Below, one piece after another: positions 11,301 to 24,780 of a stretch of DNA of 64,000 nt. Origin of the DNA: Daucus carota subsp. sativus (Eukaryota; Streptophyta; Magnoliopsida; Apiales; Apiaceae). The position numbers were made by a program, and so were the translations under genes. The notes under the pieces are model-generated. The model ran no database searches. It was not told the DNA's origin and saw only the letters and a list, made by a program, of their open reading frames with translations. The stretch lies in the NCBI RefSeq assembly GCF_001625215.2, contig NC_030387.2, positions 38,835,606-38,899,605 on the forward strand. Reading direction: 5' to 3'. Within the stretch, counting starts at the first letter, position 1, and the number at the start of each line of letters is the position of its first letter.

Positions 11301-14300
11301 TAAGCACAAACAGATGAACTCCTCAGTACCATTCTAAGATTTTGTTTGCATATATTACTTGCACCAATTTTTCAGATGTGGATATTCACTTTGGTATGGA
11401 CCAAGATCACTTAAGATATTCATATATAAATCATAAGACTTTTAAATATTGACCTGCATTAACCAAACAGCTTTGTCATCTCCACTTTGCATTCCCTCAA
11501 AAATTGCTGCACCTAGTGAAGATATGTACTCTGGGTCGTCTACAGGGGGAGTGTTTTCGTCAAAAGTATCACTGCAAGTTAAGATAGATGTTTAACAAGG
11601 TATATGTTTCCAATATATTGCAAAATAATTGATAGAAATTTTTAAAAATGTTAAGGCGTCGTATAGCAAAAACCAAAATTTTAGTCATCAATATAATTCC
11701 ACGTTAATGAGATAGTTTGTTTCATCCATCTTGTGGAACATAATACTCAATTGAAGGCTAAAAAAAAATTCAATATAAAGAAAGGATGATTTACCAGTTG
11801 TATATGTGACCACTCCGTCCATAATCTGAGCAAAAAGGTACATTTAGGTATCAGGGACTGTAATTACGTTTTCATAAAATGATACCTGCTGCGCGACTAG
11901 TCGACTACCAATTCAATAAAAAATTCTCTGTAAAATGTCTTAAACTTACAGACCTTTCAATTGTTGCTTAATGAAGGCTTTTCCAATTTCAATGAACAAG
12001 GGATCAGTTGCATCGAGAAGATAAGTGCAGCACCATCTAGGATCACTCCCCACAGTAAACCTTAATGGCGACAAAGAAAATTACACTGAGTTCAACAAGA
12101 GCAAATCACAGAAAAAAGAGTTAAATGAATCAGCATTGTTTGCTTCAGAAAACACAAGATGGCTTGCTTAACGAAGAAAGTGGACGACATTGCAACAATG
12201 CATTCTAAGACAAACAGAATAATACAATATTGTTTAACTCATATTTTCTATCACAAATAGCAAGCAAAAATGTATCAATATGCTCTAGTTAAAATTAATT
12301 CATAAGGCAACATTAAGGTAAATTAAAATTCCATAATGGAGATACCACTGCATGTTATACTGCTTCTTTTTTTTTTTGTTGTTGTTCTTATTTATCATTT
12401 TCTTCCTTTTCTTTGATCTTTTTTGCTTAAAAAAGGGATTCTTCTGTCATAAGTATTTCAATTGCAGCAGCAGTCAAGTCCTTGGAGTAAAATATGTATC
12501 GAAATGAGTTCAATATTATATAAACAAACTGAAAAAAGCTAAACTTACCAATTTCCTAAACGTTCTATCTTTGCAGTGGGAAATACACTTTTTAATGCTG
12601 CAGGAACATTTCCAGAAAAGGCTGGAAGCACTGGAAAAGAATTGTCAATATTAGCTGGAGCTCTCCACATACAATAAGAGCACATCAGCACACAAATTGG
12701 TTAACTAGTCCCCACAAAAATCTGACAACAGAATTTTCTAATGTGTATAATTTGTTTAGCATTAGAAGATACTGTATCTTAAATTAAACAAATGTTTACA
12801 CTCCACAGAACGGCAAGAAAAGCAAAAACTCAACTAACATCCTAAATTTATCGTCAAATACAAGTCTGTGCAGAACAATCCTCCATCAGAAAGGAATATA
12901 CCTGGAGTCATCCCCAGTTCATACATTCTTGCCAGAATTTTCTTCTGCATTATAAGCTGCTGATCAAACCAGCTCTGCGGTAATGGACCACCCCATCTAC
13001 AGATGAAAAATAAAATAAATAACTCTGAATTAATAAGCTAGAATAGCTGCATAGGGACAGTTTACTGCAGATACATAATATCCCTCATATTGACAATGCT
13101 AAAATAAGCAAGAAAGGAAACAACTTGTATAACTAGTTTCTTTTTCGCAGTTCAATGAGAAACTCCGAGATATTGTTCTACAGCAAGTATTTGTGCACAA
13201 GTTGCAAACATACTTCTTTTTCAGACCTCACAGAATTATTTAATAGTATCAGGATTGTTTAAAGAGACTATTTGCTGCCTAGAATTGGTTGCTTGGACAG
13301 TATTACTGAGGAGATATATGTATCTTTGCTTCCCTTGACATCTTTCCATTAAAAATTTGATACGTATAGGCTATTAAATGAAACTACATAGACTTCAAAG
13401 CATATAATTAAAGTAGATTATAAATAAAGTGCAAAAGCCAAGAACTAACCTATGTAGATTTCCCATACGTGACCATGCAAGGAAAGCTGGGCCTCCAAAG
13501 AAATCATCCAACTCGGAACTAGTTATATTGAAATTCTGCAAAAGGAGAACAAGCCCTTGTGTCAATTCTATAATACAGTTCAAACTTCCAAACTAAAGCT
13601 CTTCTATCAGAGTATTGATATGTACTATGGAATATGATAATACTAGTTTAGCTTGTAAATTTGCAATCAGAAAACCTTCTCAGATTCAATTAACATAATA
13701 TCGTCTGAAGTCTAATATGGCACCATCTCCGTGCCTTCTTGCACACAGAAGGGCTGCCTCTTCTGCCTCAAAAGGATTGGGGCTTTTGGAAGATCTATTG
13801 CTAAGTAATAAGTAACTACATTGTGTCTTTGGTAAACTGTGTTTTCTGTAGTGCTAAGTAATATTCGACATCGGTTGGCATCAAGATGAAATTGACTACC
13901 TTCGAATATTCAACTTATTTTGCTATTTAGGAACTACTATTGTGGTTTCAAAGTTATCATATCAATTTAAAAGTTTCTTTTGGCCTTTATATGAAAGAAC
14001 TTACGGGGAATGATGTGGTCAAAGGATGTGTCATCTTGGCTAACAAATTCTAAATATGTTTAAGATTTGGTAATACATGTCATTCAGCTAAGCCTTTTAA
14101 GTTTTCTATGCTATGAATTACAGAGTAGAAGTAGGATAATTAAGACCAAGCTAATATGATGAGTGAGTGTAAAATAGATAACAACCTGGAAAACTTTTTG
14201 CCAAATTGCCTCCTGTCCGGTAAATGCTAATGGCAAGTTAATACCCTGTAGAGCCATCCAATCGATCTCCTTTTCCCATCTTCCCCAGTCCCACCAAGCA

Positions 14301-15681
14301 AACGAATCTTCCAGGTAAAGAAAAAAGAAATTAAACTTTGGGTGAATAAAACTTATAGAATTACTCTATGACCATTATAGAATTCAATAGATGAGCTTAC
14401 AGCTTGATGTAACTGCATTCTGGTAATAATTCCAAGGGACAGGTCTCTTGATCAATATTCCTGCATCTTGAATCCGAGGAAGGGAGCCAGTATTTGGAAC
14501 TGAAGCTAGTTGGATACCTCCAGTTTTGTCCCATGATATATGTGCTCCACACCAGTATTTCAAGTACCAGTGCAGACCAGACAGTAGCTCTACCCCGGTG
14601 AACCCACCTATTCTAGATAAACCAGAAGCAAAATGTATGTAAATTAGCACATCATCATAGGATCAACTTCTCTGTAGTAATAGTATTTCAACGTTTTGCT
14701 ACACAAGTAACGGTAGCAAACCTAACAAAAAGTATGTGTTGCCAAAACATGTAAAATTGAATACTCCTCCGTTCAATTCGTTTTGACCACATTTCCTATT
14801 CCATCTGTCTGAAAACTACTGTCCACACAGTTATTATGGTGAATGAAGTGTTAATTATGTTAATATTTTTGAATAAGAATACAATTTGTTGGTGACTATC
14901 AGTATCTTTGATATAATTGAGTAAAAGGTGGAAATCTGACTGCGGACAAATTGAATGGGATGAAGGAGTACTGAACATATTTTACTTACTTGACTACACT
15001 TCACCTGGGCTGATCTACCATCTATTAACATATAATATAGAATTTCCCACATTTCAAATATAATTCGACATAGTTTAGAAGGCGAAAATGCAGATTTGTA
15101 AATCGATCAACATTGTACATCATCATCTTTCGGCACACCTGTACAAATCATGACGTATGTGAAAGCACATTACTAACATAAATGCAAAATGCAGGACTTA
15201 CAAAATTGCAGGAGTGCCGGGTATATGGGAAGTGGGATGGTTGCTTAAGGTGAAGCATGATTCACCGCCACATCGTTCCTACACAAGACAAAAGAAATAT
15301 TCTTCCTTCGTCACAACGTAATTATTATTTTAAAGAGGTTTAACTAAGCAATACCTTGGACATAATATAGATAGCGTATTTTTATTCTCGATAAAGTAAT
15401 ATTTTTCATTGCTCCCAACGTTATTTCTTTAAGGAGGTTTAACTAAGCAGTACCTTGGAGATGATTTGAAAATCGAAGCTAGAAGAGAGTGAAGGGAAGA
15501 CACGTTTGACAACAGCACGAACTGCATCAAGTTGAACTGAAGGAGAAGCTCGCTCGCTGTCCTGAATTCGCACGAGTTTAGATATGTGTCGGACCCCGAG
15601 AGTCGATGAGTGAGCTAGGCCGAACAATAATACTGATACCGAGAACAAGGTGAGAAAGAAAAATATTCGACAAGACGCCAT
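8331..15681 (-). CDS. NAGLU: Alpha-N-acetylglucosaminidase (GH89, NAGLU family)
   Basis: Nineteen exons: 15454-15681, 15202-15278, 14401-14612, 14186-14307, 13450-13535, 12902-12996, 12549-12630, 11954-12060, 11795-11825, 11454-11571, 11114-11161, 10756-10865, 10233-10335, 9954-10052, 9675-9785, 9341-9582, 8977-9214, 8823-8901, 8331-8593. All phases agree and give 2451 bp, 816 aa, about the length of plant homologues. The start has a hydrophobic signal peptide (residues 5-23), so the product is secreted or vacuolar. GH89 signatures include [67 protein letters not shown] and [17 protein letters not shown]. The enzyme removes terminal alpha-linked N-acetylglucosamine; the Arabidopsis homologue is called CYL1. 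Intron 13 uses a GC donor (ATG|GCAAGT). A Stowaway MITE lies in intron 2. Broken copies of its middle lie downstream at 1-3945. Confidence 0.96.
14764..14968. mobile_element. Stowaway-like MITE in NAGLU intron 2
   Basis: About 205 bp flanked by TA, with ends CTCCTCCGTTCAATTCG and, reversed, CTCCTTCATCCCATTCAATT. Internal sequence has no coding potential. It sits well away from the splice sites. Confidence 0.7.
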
Positions 15682-18600
15682 GAATGCGAAAATGCAATCG
15701 TGCAGAGTTGATTATGTGAATATGTAGGCATTATATGAATTCGAGATTCGCAGGTGAGTGATACGTGACAAAATGGAAGCCGGCAAAAAGAAGACAAATA
15801 TGAAATGTTAGAAAATGACAATGTGGAGGTGATCACAGCGACATCTCAACTACTTATATCAGTTTGGTTTTGAACAAAACCTGTTAGATGATAATGTAAT
15901 ACATATGTATCACAATACTTAACGTGATTCACGACTTAGAGTGACTTATTTGATAAAGTTAAAATGTTTATTTGGATAATTTTGACTTATTAATGAAGTT
16001 ATTAAAAATTTAATAATAAAAATAAAAGTGATTTATGAGTAATTTATGACTTAAATATAATTTTTATGAAAAAAAAAGTTCCAAAAAAATTTAGTCACCA
16101 AAAAAAGTACCTCAAATTAGCTTCTATCTTATTTCTGACTTTAAGCCGACTTCTAACTTATTACACAAATAGATATTTTTCAGCTTAAAGTCAAATATGA
16201 CTTAAATTCCTGGCGTTAAGCATAGACAAACAGGCTCCTCAATCCGAAGAACACGTGGCATATATGAATAGGGGCGTATAAACCAATTTTGACTAGAATC
16301 CGGTGAACTCTGTACTCCCCACCTTAACAAAAAGCAGAGATCCGAAATACCCAACAAAAAGCAGTTGTTATTGTGTGCCCCGGAGCACACACTAGAAATA
16401 CGCGATAAGTATCAATGGATAAATCTTTTACATGCTCCGACTGTCCGACCGACGCCATGCTAGAGATCCGAAGTGATTCACTTTGCGAGTCAAGTAACTG
16501 GAATTTCTTTGGAGGTGAACTATAATCATGTCCTATAACTATAAAGTCGGCCTTATTTTTCTAAGTCAGGCTGTAACACTTGCAAGCCTGTTTCATTGTC
16601 CAGCCCAACTAAACTTTCCTAGTAGCCACGTGGCCCGCGTCAGTTCTTAACTATAGCCAAGGCCCAAGTAGCTAACTATACCCTCTCAATCATTCTGATT
16701 TATTTTATCATCAGTTAAATAGTACTACAACTTTCTCTAACCACTAGTTTCTTCTTAATTCCAGTTCAATCAGTAAAAGTCGCACCACACTGATGTGCAT
16801 CTTTTTATAATCAAGGGAAAAGAAGATGCCTGGGCTCCAGGCTCTTACATAAATAAATGTAACAAGCTTTTCCTCAGAACCTTGTGACTCCTCACTTCAC
16901 ATTCGTTTCTTATGAAATCTTTTGTTAAGATTTTCGTTCAGCAATGTCATAGGTATAAAATTAAGTACAAAATTTTACAGACATACACTGTCTATTCAAA
17001 TAAAATTTATCATATGTCATTTTATATAAGATCTTATGTCTAATTTTGTACGTGAAGCATTTTGCTTTTACTCAAATCATGTTGTTTATTATATTCGAGA
17101 AACAAAAACCTGAACTTTCGCACAAATTGAGCTGAATCAAATTTTAATCTCAAGAGTCGAGTTCAAAACCTAGCAATCCAACTTTCCAAATTATGTTTTA
17201 AAAAAATATCAAAAATGGAAAATTGCTAAAAGTGGAGGGAAGAGAACATCAAAAAATTAAACTACAAAAGGCTGGGTGATCTTTTCAGGCCTTTGCTTGC
17301 TTTATCAGGGTCAAAGATACAAGTCATTCGGCATATATTAATGCCAGAAAAAACTGGGGGAGTTTCGAAATCTAAAGACAACTGGAATCTTTTACCCTCA
17401 TTCCATTATCCACCTTTTCAAATTTATATTCTCGAAATAAATTATACCATTATAAATTATAAAAAATTTTGATTCCGCTGATATATCTGTACCATTGATT
17501 CCTCTGGGGCTTTCTTTCTCTTACAACCATACGGATACTACTTGTATATGTCTCTGCCACATTTTCTCTTTACCGATATTCGATAAAGCTCAAATATTCT
17601 AAAATATTATCAGGATATATTTTATTACTAGGAGAATGAGACACCCGCATACGGTCACAACCAGCCTTTTTGCTGGTGCTTGATTATAAAATGGTGGAAT
17701 TACATTAAATATTATTTTAATTTAATGAAATTGGAGTCATCTCCCACTGAGTTATGGAGTCTGTGATGTTTAACTAACCTCATGCATCCATGTGAAGCCA
17801 CTGATAAAGGTTTAAGACTACGAAATTAATCAACAGTGTAGGGCTCAACTTGTTGCATGAGATGTTCATTCGAAATGATTCGAAATCTTTTAGAATTGGA
17901 TTTTTGTTTATAAAATAAAATCAAATTTTGACTCTTTTAATAATAGAGTTTTTCTAGTGTGTTATTAGCACATATTATCAATTACTCTTTACATTCCTCT
18001 TATTTCTTGCAGTTTAATTTTCTTTAACTGTTTGACATGTAGTTTAATGTAAATACAAAACATAGGTTCACAATCTTTTTATAAAAAATTCTTGTTCATC
18101 AAACATTAAATTTATATTAAGAAGAAAAAAAATTAAAATAATAATCAAATTATATTTTAAGAGAGTCTTAAAATATTTGTCGAGTCCTCATCCCCAATAT
18201 AAATAATTAAGGGAGTTAGAGAAATTATTTTTTTACTTGGACGAAAGATTTTGACTGATAGGAGATTTTGTGAATGGAGTGACCATCATTGTTAATAGGA
18301 TTCAATTCAATAAAAATCCATCACCTAATTAAAAAATATATGTTAATATATCTATGAATATTAAAAATCTGTTAATAATTTATCAAACAAAATGAGATGG
18401 AAAATAACAATTTTTCTACGAATTTTTTAGTGACTCCATGACAACCACTTTTTATTCGGGTGTTTCATTTTTATTGGCTTTCATTACATTAATAATGATG
18501 GCCCCCTACATGCACGAAAATTTTCACCAATAAAAAATTTTTCACCTATCTAATCTAAAAAAATAGTTGTTGTGTGCTCATGAGTCATGAGTACAAATTA

Positions 18601-18689
18601 GAAAGACCCATTTTTCGGTCTAAATAGGTTCAAGTTAGCCTTCCTGATTCCGCGCTCATACCATATAATATACATAAATTTCATCATAG
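15682..18689. other. Intergenic region upstream of NAGLU
   Basis: Contains the divergent upstream/promoter side of NAGLU. I see no open frame with recognisable protein similarity. Around 15930-16200 there is a loose inverted pairing (GTGACTTATTTGATAAA against a later TCAAATATGACTTAA) that could be a decayed MITE, but no target duplication was found. The rest is AT-rich sequence without a visible feature. Confidence 0.5.
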
Positions 18690-18947
18690 TTGCCATGCTT
18701 GTATATAAATATACACTTTCAGGAGCAGTCCACTACAGCAGCAATCATGATGCTCTCTACTTCCTCCTTCTCTTCAACTTCTACTTTCACAGGCTTCAAA
18801 CACACCAGCTTCATAACTCATCATTATTATCTTCATCATCAGCAATACTATGATCATGATCACACCCTCATGCCTCCTACTTTTCTTGTCATCCACCAAC
18901 CCAAAAAGCCTTCATCATCATCACATTCACCAAAGTTACACTTTTAA
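18690..18947 (+). other. Orphan small ORF behind a TATA-like box
   Basis: An 85-codon frame (or 66 codons from the internal MMLSTSSFSSTST start at 18747) lies just behind a TATA-like stretch, TATATAAATA, at about 18701. The peptide is Ser/Thr-rich at first, then His/Tyr-rich (HHYYLHHQQYYDHDH) and then Pro/Lys/Ser-rich. It has no domain I recognise and resembles a translated simple-repeat tract (TCATCATCA). It may be the leader of an unidentified transcript. Weak evidence for a gene. Confidence 0.2.
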
Positions 18948-20199
18948 ACAAGACTAGAAGAGAGATGATGATTAGTGAAGAATGATATCAGGGTTTGCTT
19001 TAAAAGAAACCAAAACCTAATCATCTCATAATCCAATCTCTTTCTAGCTATTGCTGCAATTATCATGCAACGTTGTAAGTTGTGTGTCGATCTCGGGGAA
19101 TCAAGCTGTCTCGGTCCGATTGTTTGCTAGATCAAGCAATGTTTAGTTAGTTTAATTTCAAGCTCTCAATTCTCTTCTTCTTGTTTTAGATGTTATTATC
19201 GCGAGTATTAAGCGTGTGTATCTTTGTTCTCTAGTTTTAACAGTAGTAATCTGCTAGTTATATTTTTTTTCATAATCCGGTGTTAGCACACTCGATCATA
19301 TCTACCAAGCTAATCTGGAGAACTACTAGCACACTCGTATCAACTGAGCATGACAGTTCACTTACTTACGTGCTTTCCGGTGAAATTGAACATGTAATCT
19401 TGAAGGAGTAAGCCTCTAAAATCAAAGTCACGGTCTCGACTAACTGAGAAAGTCGTGGTGCGTTGTGATCTACTAGTTCTTGCTCACATACTTGAAATTT
19501 GGATGAAATTATGGTTTGTTAGAATTTTTTATGTCCTGCGTAATGTAATGCATTTTTGTCTTGTACTTTATGTATACACTTCTGCGAGTTATGTTGTCAG
19601 TTTGATTTGCGAGTTCTTCTGCAGAATACTACTGCATTCTTGTATTTATGTATGCGGACGCTCAATTTCCAGATAGTTTATAAAAAAAGTGACTGGGTTT
19701 CAAAAATGATAATATTGTGGTGTTATATATATATGGCTGGCCGGACTTTTCCTCAGTCTTCTAAGATAATGGTGACCTGTCAACTCCTCACTAGCGGAGA
19801 AGGGGCAAAGTGGTCTCTTAGCTGAATTCCGTCCGGGAATAATATTAGATTTTGTTAATTTCCCATGTCTTCCCCAAATCATTCATTCTCTATAGAATCT
19901 CTCCATAATCTCTCCAATTTTCAGCACAATATCAATAAGTTTCGTGATGAGTTTGTTTTTAACGGTGGTCGTCGGCGACGCCCCGTTCTTCTCGAGATTC
20001 AAGGAGTAATAATTTTTGAACCCTAGATTATGAGATGTTTTTGATTCTGTGTCTGTCTGTTGATTTTGTTATTGTGTTGTTTGCCAATTATATCATGAAA
20101 TATTTTTTATATTTAATTTGCATTTCAAAAATAAAAAATATACTTGACAATATTACGCTCTAAATATATTCCGGTCTTCCCTGTAATCCAGTAAAACTA
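18948..20199. other. Region without recognised gene
   Basis: No exon with protein similarity was seen. A short imperfect hairpin (GAGATGATGATTAG near 18964 pairing with CTAATCATCTC near 19017) is present. The sequence is less AT-rich than its surroundings, so an unrecognised non-coding or unannotated transcript is possible but unsupported. Confidence 0.35.
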
Positions 20200-20432
20200 C
20201 TCCCTCCGTTTTGAAATATAAGTCGCTTGACTTTTTTGTACGAATTTTTAAATTTTTTGACCGTATGCTTAAAATTATTATTTTTGAAATTTTCTTTTTT
20301 AACAATAATATCAATCATATATTTTTATTCAAAAAAAAAATGACAAAAATATGATTTTTATCATGCGGTCAAAGGATTTAGAAACGTGTCAAAAAAATCA
20401 AACGACTTATATATGTTTTAAAACAAAGAGAG
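20200..20432. mobile_element. Stowaway-like MITE
   Basis: 233 bp between TA dinucleotides. The ends CTCCCTCCGTTTTGAAATAT and, reversed, CTCTCTTTGTTTTAAAACAT are followed on both sides by an AAGTCG(C/T)TTGA motif, giving a long imperfect inverted repeat. Confidence 0.78.
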
Positions 20433-20523
20433 TATTATAAATGATTATATTTATCGAAACTCTAGTGTAAAAATTTATAGCAAGAATATACATAATTTGT
20501 TACCATGCTGAAGCGGCATATAT

Positions 20524-20752
20524 AGGGGCCGTTTGGGCAAATTTAAAAGAAGTGATTTTTTTCTTAAACTGGAGAAGTGATACAGAAGTGAAAAATAAAT
20601 AAGTGAATAAAGTGTTTGGAAAAAAAGCAAAAGCTGTGAGAGAGAAGTTAGGATTCTCAGCTTCTTAAAAGTGCTTCTGTTTCTTTACACAAACGGGTCA
20701 AGAAAAGTAGAAATCAGAAGCAGAAGCTGCTTCTAGCAAACAAACAGACCCA
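20524..20752. mobile_element. Probable hAT-type MITE
   Basis: Imperfect terminal repeats GGGGCCGTTTG and, reversed, GGGTCTGTTTG flank an interior rich in AGAAGTG/AGCTGCTTCT motifs, as in plant GGGGC(T/C)GTTTGG-ended MITEs. No exact 8-bp target duplication could be read, so the borders are approximate. Confidence 0.5.
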
Positions 20753-21102
20753 TAATTAATATTATTTTTTTTTTTTGACAGAAAATACACTTGCTCGTAT
20801 CGATAAAACGCCAATACTCCGAGGAGTTTCTTTCATTCAAAAAAGCTTATCATCTAACCGAAAGACATGAAAATGTCTCCGGAAGTTTAGACAATAAGAC
20901 CTTAATGTCCGAAAAGAAATGTCCCAACTTGTAAGACCACGCTACCTGAAACAAATACAATTCATTAATAACATGAAAATATAATAAATTTAATAAATAA
21001 AATCAATATAGTTTATCAAATTAAAAGATGGTAAAAGTGAATGAAATGATAAATATAAAAATCATTCGACAAAAAAAGATAATATAAAAAACAGAAAAAA
21101 AT

Positions 21103-21141
21103 ATATATCTAACCAAAGGGAGACCCTTTGGCTAGATATAT
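21103..21141. repeat. Near-perfect 18-bp palindrome with 3-nt loop
   Basis: ATATATCTAACCAAAGGG, loop AGA, then CCCTTTGGCTAGATATAT, with a single A/C mismatch in the arms. It lies about 300 bp outside the Helitron 3' end. A CTAG directly follows the inner CCAAAGGG/CCCTTTGG stem, so it could be an eroded terminal hairpin of another element; this is not proven. Confidence 0.8.
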
Positions 21142-22554
21142 CACAAGATAAATAATTACTAAGAATAATTAATGATAAAAGTATTAATATATAAAAATTG
21201 CAATCTTCAAAAAATATCTAAAATTTTAAGTAACAAATTAAATAAAATGTAATAAACAAGCCAACAAAATGGCACTGAATTGCCGTTTATTAGGCCAAGA
21301 ATATACGCCATCAATCATGGCCACCCATAAATGGTACAAATAAAAGCCAAATCAAGACTGCAAGTCAATATACACCAGTTGATATTAATTGAAATACAAC
21401 ATCTTGAGATTTCAATAGGTTTTAAATAATATCATACTAGCCTATAACCCGTGCGAAGCACGGGCGACCATATAATTTTAATTTGATTATTTATAAGCTT
21501 AATATCATTTTATTAGTGTTTTTTTATTAATTAAAAAAAATGATATTAAATTATATTAGTCGATTAATTATATTTACTTTTGAAATTTTGTCTTGTACAA
21601 TATTTTTCTGTATTATAAGATATCAGTACAAACAATCAATTTTTTTATATATATGTGAATGTTTTCTTAATATTAATATATGATAATGTGGTTTTTGATT
21701 AATATTACCTCATATTTTTCACATTTCATTGCATAGCACATGATACCATTGTATTGGAAAAAATTTAGTTATATTAAAATATTGAGCTAAAATTTTTAGT
21801 TATTGGAAAAAAAATCTATTCATTTAAAGATTTTAGTTATTAAAATATTTTTATTATCCATATGTGAATTTTTTTCTTAATATTAATATATAATAATATT
21901 GGAAAATGCTACGACAATAAGGGTGATGACTCCAGAGCAAAAGCTGCTCTTTGTCTGTATTCTTGTTTGTCTAATGTGTAGAGCAGGTGAACTAACACGT
22001 TTGTTGAGATAAAATAAAATAAAATTATTTTATTAAATCTTTGTTGAGATATACAATTTAATCTTAATATTCCATTATATAAAATTTTATAATTATTAAA
22101 AAATACATAAAAGTGTATATTGAAAAATATTTATCAACTAAGATATACCAATATCACCTAATCACCCATTCAATAATATTTAAACGATAACTAAAAACTT
22201 GTAAGTCATAACTTTGTTCAAGGTCACAAAAAATTATAATACTAAGTATTAAATTAAATTGATATTATAAAGATATAAGGATACAAAGAAAAAGCAAAGA
22301 TATTTTGACAAATAAATAAATTAATATAATATTGTACAAATATTTTAGATGCTTACTATTTATTATGGATAACAATTTTTGATTTCCATAAATTCTAATT
22401 CAAAATATATATGTTCTTGTGAGAATATTATAGTCTCCCTGTAATTGCTTAGTCTTCAACCAAACCCTCCTGTTCTAGAACCAAAAAACAATTTTGCTGG
22501 ACTATAGTCCTAAAGATCTAGCCAGCATTCTCTTCTCAGGTTCAATGTTAGCAC

Positions 22555-22727
22555 CTTGAATCAAGAAAATCAAAAGATTCATCTTCAACAGATATAGACA
22601 ACCACAGTCTGGTTACACGAATCAAAATCTTCCGGTCCGTCTTTGTACTGTTAAGGCTTGTCATGTTTTGATACGACACGACCTCATCCACCATTGCCAT
22701 GTTGTGATGACGAATGAATAAGGGACT
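22555..22727 (-). pseudogene. RPA/DUF223-like exon inside the Helitron
   Basis: An open exon between a plausible acceptor (GTGCAG) and donor (AAG|GTGCTA) reads MAMVDEVVSY, then QNMTSLNSTKTDRKILIRV, then TRLW. This resembles the start of the first OB-fold in plant RPA70-like (DUF223) proteins, which are common in plant Helitrons. No continuation exon was identified, so it is a fragment. It could be element-borne or captured from a host RPA1 gene. Confidence 0.5.
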
Positions 22728-22993
22728 CTGCACCTACATTTTTTATAAACAAATTAAAAAAGTGTATTATTATGACACTCCTTATAATGGGCAACATTAA
22801 ATTTAAACATTACCTAGGAGTTATATCAAAAAATAGCACAACTATATTGCTGACAAACAAATGACAGCACATCTATATGAAATGCCAACATATGACATAT
22901 TTGATGATATAAAACCTATATCACCAATTGATTCAAATTATAGAAAACAACACTTCAGCTAACAGACAGGGAGGGAGGGAGATTTTAGGTAAC

Positions 22994-23101
22994 CCTGCAC
23001 TACTTTTGCCACGTTATCATAAGTATAAACAAATTCATCATCTTTCAATGCTACAATGTAATCCAGAGGAGCAAGTCGTTCATGGTTGTCCCAAGCGTAG
23101 T
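22994..23101 (-). pseudogene. O-fucosyltransferase-like exon fragment inside the Helitron
   Basis: A 108-bp exon with acceptor TTAACAG and donor CAGG|GTTACC. It reads [19 protein letters not shown] followed by [12 protein letters not shown]. This matches the conserved LDYIV...DVFVYTYDGNMAKAVQG block of plant GDP-fucose O-fucosyltransferase (DUF246) proteins, with one glycine of the YDGN motif missing. Only this exon is visible. Same strand as the Helitron and the other captured fragments. Confidence 0.6.
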
Positions 23102-23482
23102 CTGTTAAGGTATATAAGACCTTATAAAATAAATAATCTAGGCAAAATATTTAAAACTAACCACCAATTAATAACACCAGACCTTCCATTATATTAGATT
23201 CCCGAGAATACTTTGGTAATACTTTTAATGATTATATCTCAACTATTTGGGACATAAAAAGTCACACAACAGTCTGTTATTATTATAGGCATTTTTAGTA
23301 GTCAAGACTTGAATATATATAAATATAGTAGCAGGAACATAAACACAGTAGCAGCAGTTGGAGGTTACTTCGCTTTTAGTCAATCAAGTAAATACAATGA
23401 AAATAATTACAATATATATATAGCCAAAATATAATCTTTAAGCGAAATAAAAAGCAAGCTCGACAATTAAATGCTAACTAAC

Positions 23483-24203
<721 letters not shown>

Positions 24204-24247
24204 TTTCAGATTTCGATCAACTCACTTTAAGCGGCAAGCTCGACTTG

Positions 24248-24333
24248 TGCATATGTGTTGTATATAGATATATAGATGACCCAAAATTGGTTTTGTCTGC
24301 AATCTCTATTGGGAGAGAGAGTCCTGAACAGGA
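24248..24333 (-). repeat. Internal copy of Helitron 5'-region sequence (repeat X)
   Basis: Shares with 27248-27312 the segment GCATATGT...AATTGGTTTTGTCTGCAAT and GAGAGAGAGTCCT...ACAGGA. In both places it lies immediately upstream of a captured start codon (ribosomal protein SA here, ASCC2 there). Confidence 0.8.
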
Positions 24334-24780
24334 GATTACAACTACAGGGCAGCGTATAAGTGGGTGAAATGGATTGAAATTCATCAAAGATATTATTAAG
24401 ACAAACGAGATATGTAGAATAAATAAGCCAGATAGGATGTTCCCACGTTATGAGAGCATTAGAGCAAGGATTGACAAATATACCCAAGTATAGTGTTACA
24501 AGAGTCACAGCGACGACGCACTAAATGCCAGCTACGAATTTTTTAACTCGAAACATCAAGAATTGTGATATGCTAATTCCCAAATACCACATAACTTTTA
24601 GGCAAATGTTACTGTGATGCATAAGTTTCGGTGATGCCACCCAGTCAGTTAACAGCTCGAAACACAACTTGCTAGGAAAACATTTGCAGAAAAAGAAGCC
24701 GCAAAAGGAAAACTTGAAACTGGATAGAGCCGCATAAGCAACTTAACAATTTTTATACTTGCCAAGTAACTGATTTTATT

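Noticed and set aside
19090-19125. A miR166-like stretch on the minus strand (TCGGACC...GCTTGATTCCCC)
   Set aside because: Needs a four-base insertion to match and has no foldback partner within 250 bp.
19479-19500. A miR828-like sequence (TCTTGCTCA...)
   Set aside because: Only about the first ten bases agree with the known miRNA and no pairing arm is visible nearby.
20929-20945. A tasiARF-like core (CTTGTAAGACC)
   Set aside because: An 11-base match only; no miR390 target sites flank it.
20762-20960. A LINE or SINE 3' end with poly-A tail on the minus strand
   Set aside because: There is a poly-T run on the plus strand followed by non-repetitive-looking sequence, but no target duplication, promoter boxes or reverse transcriptase frame could be found.
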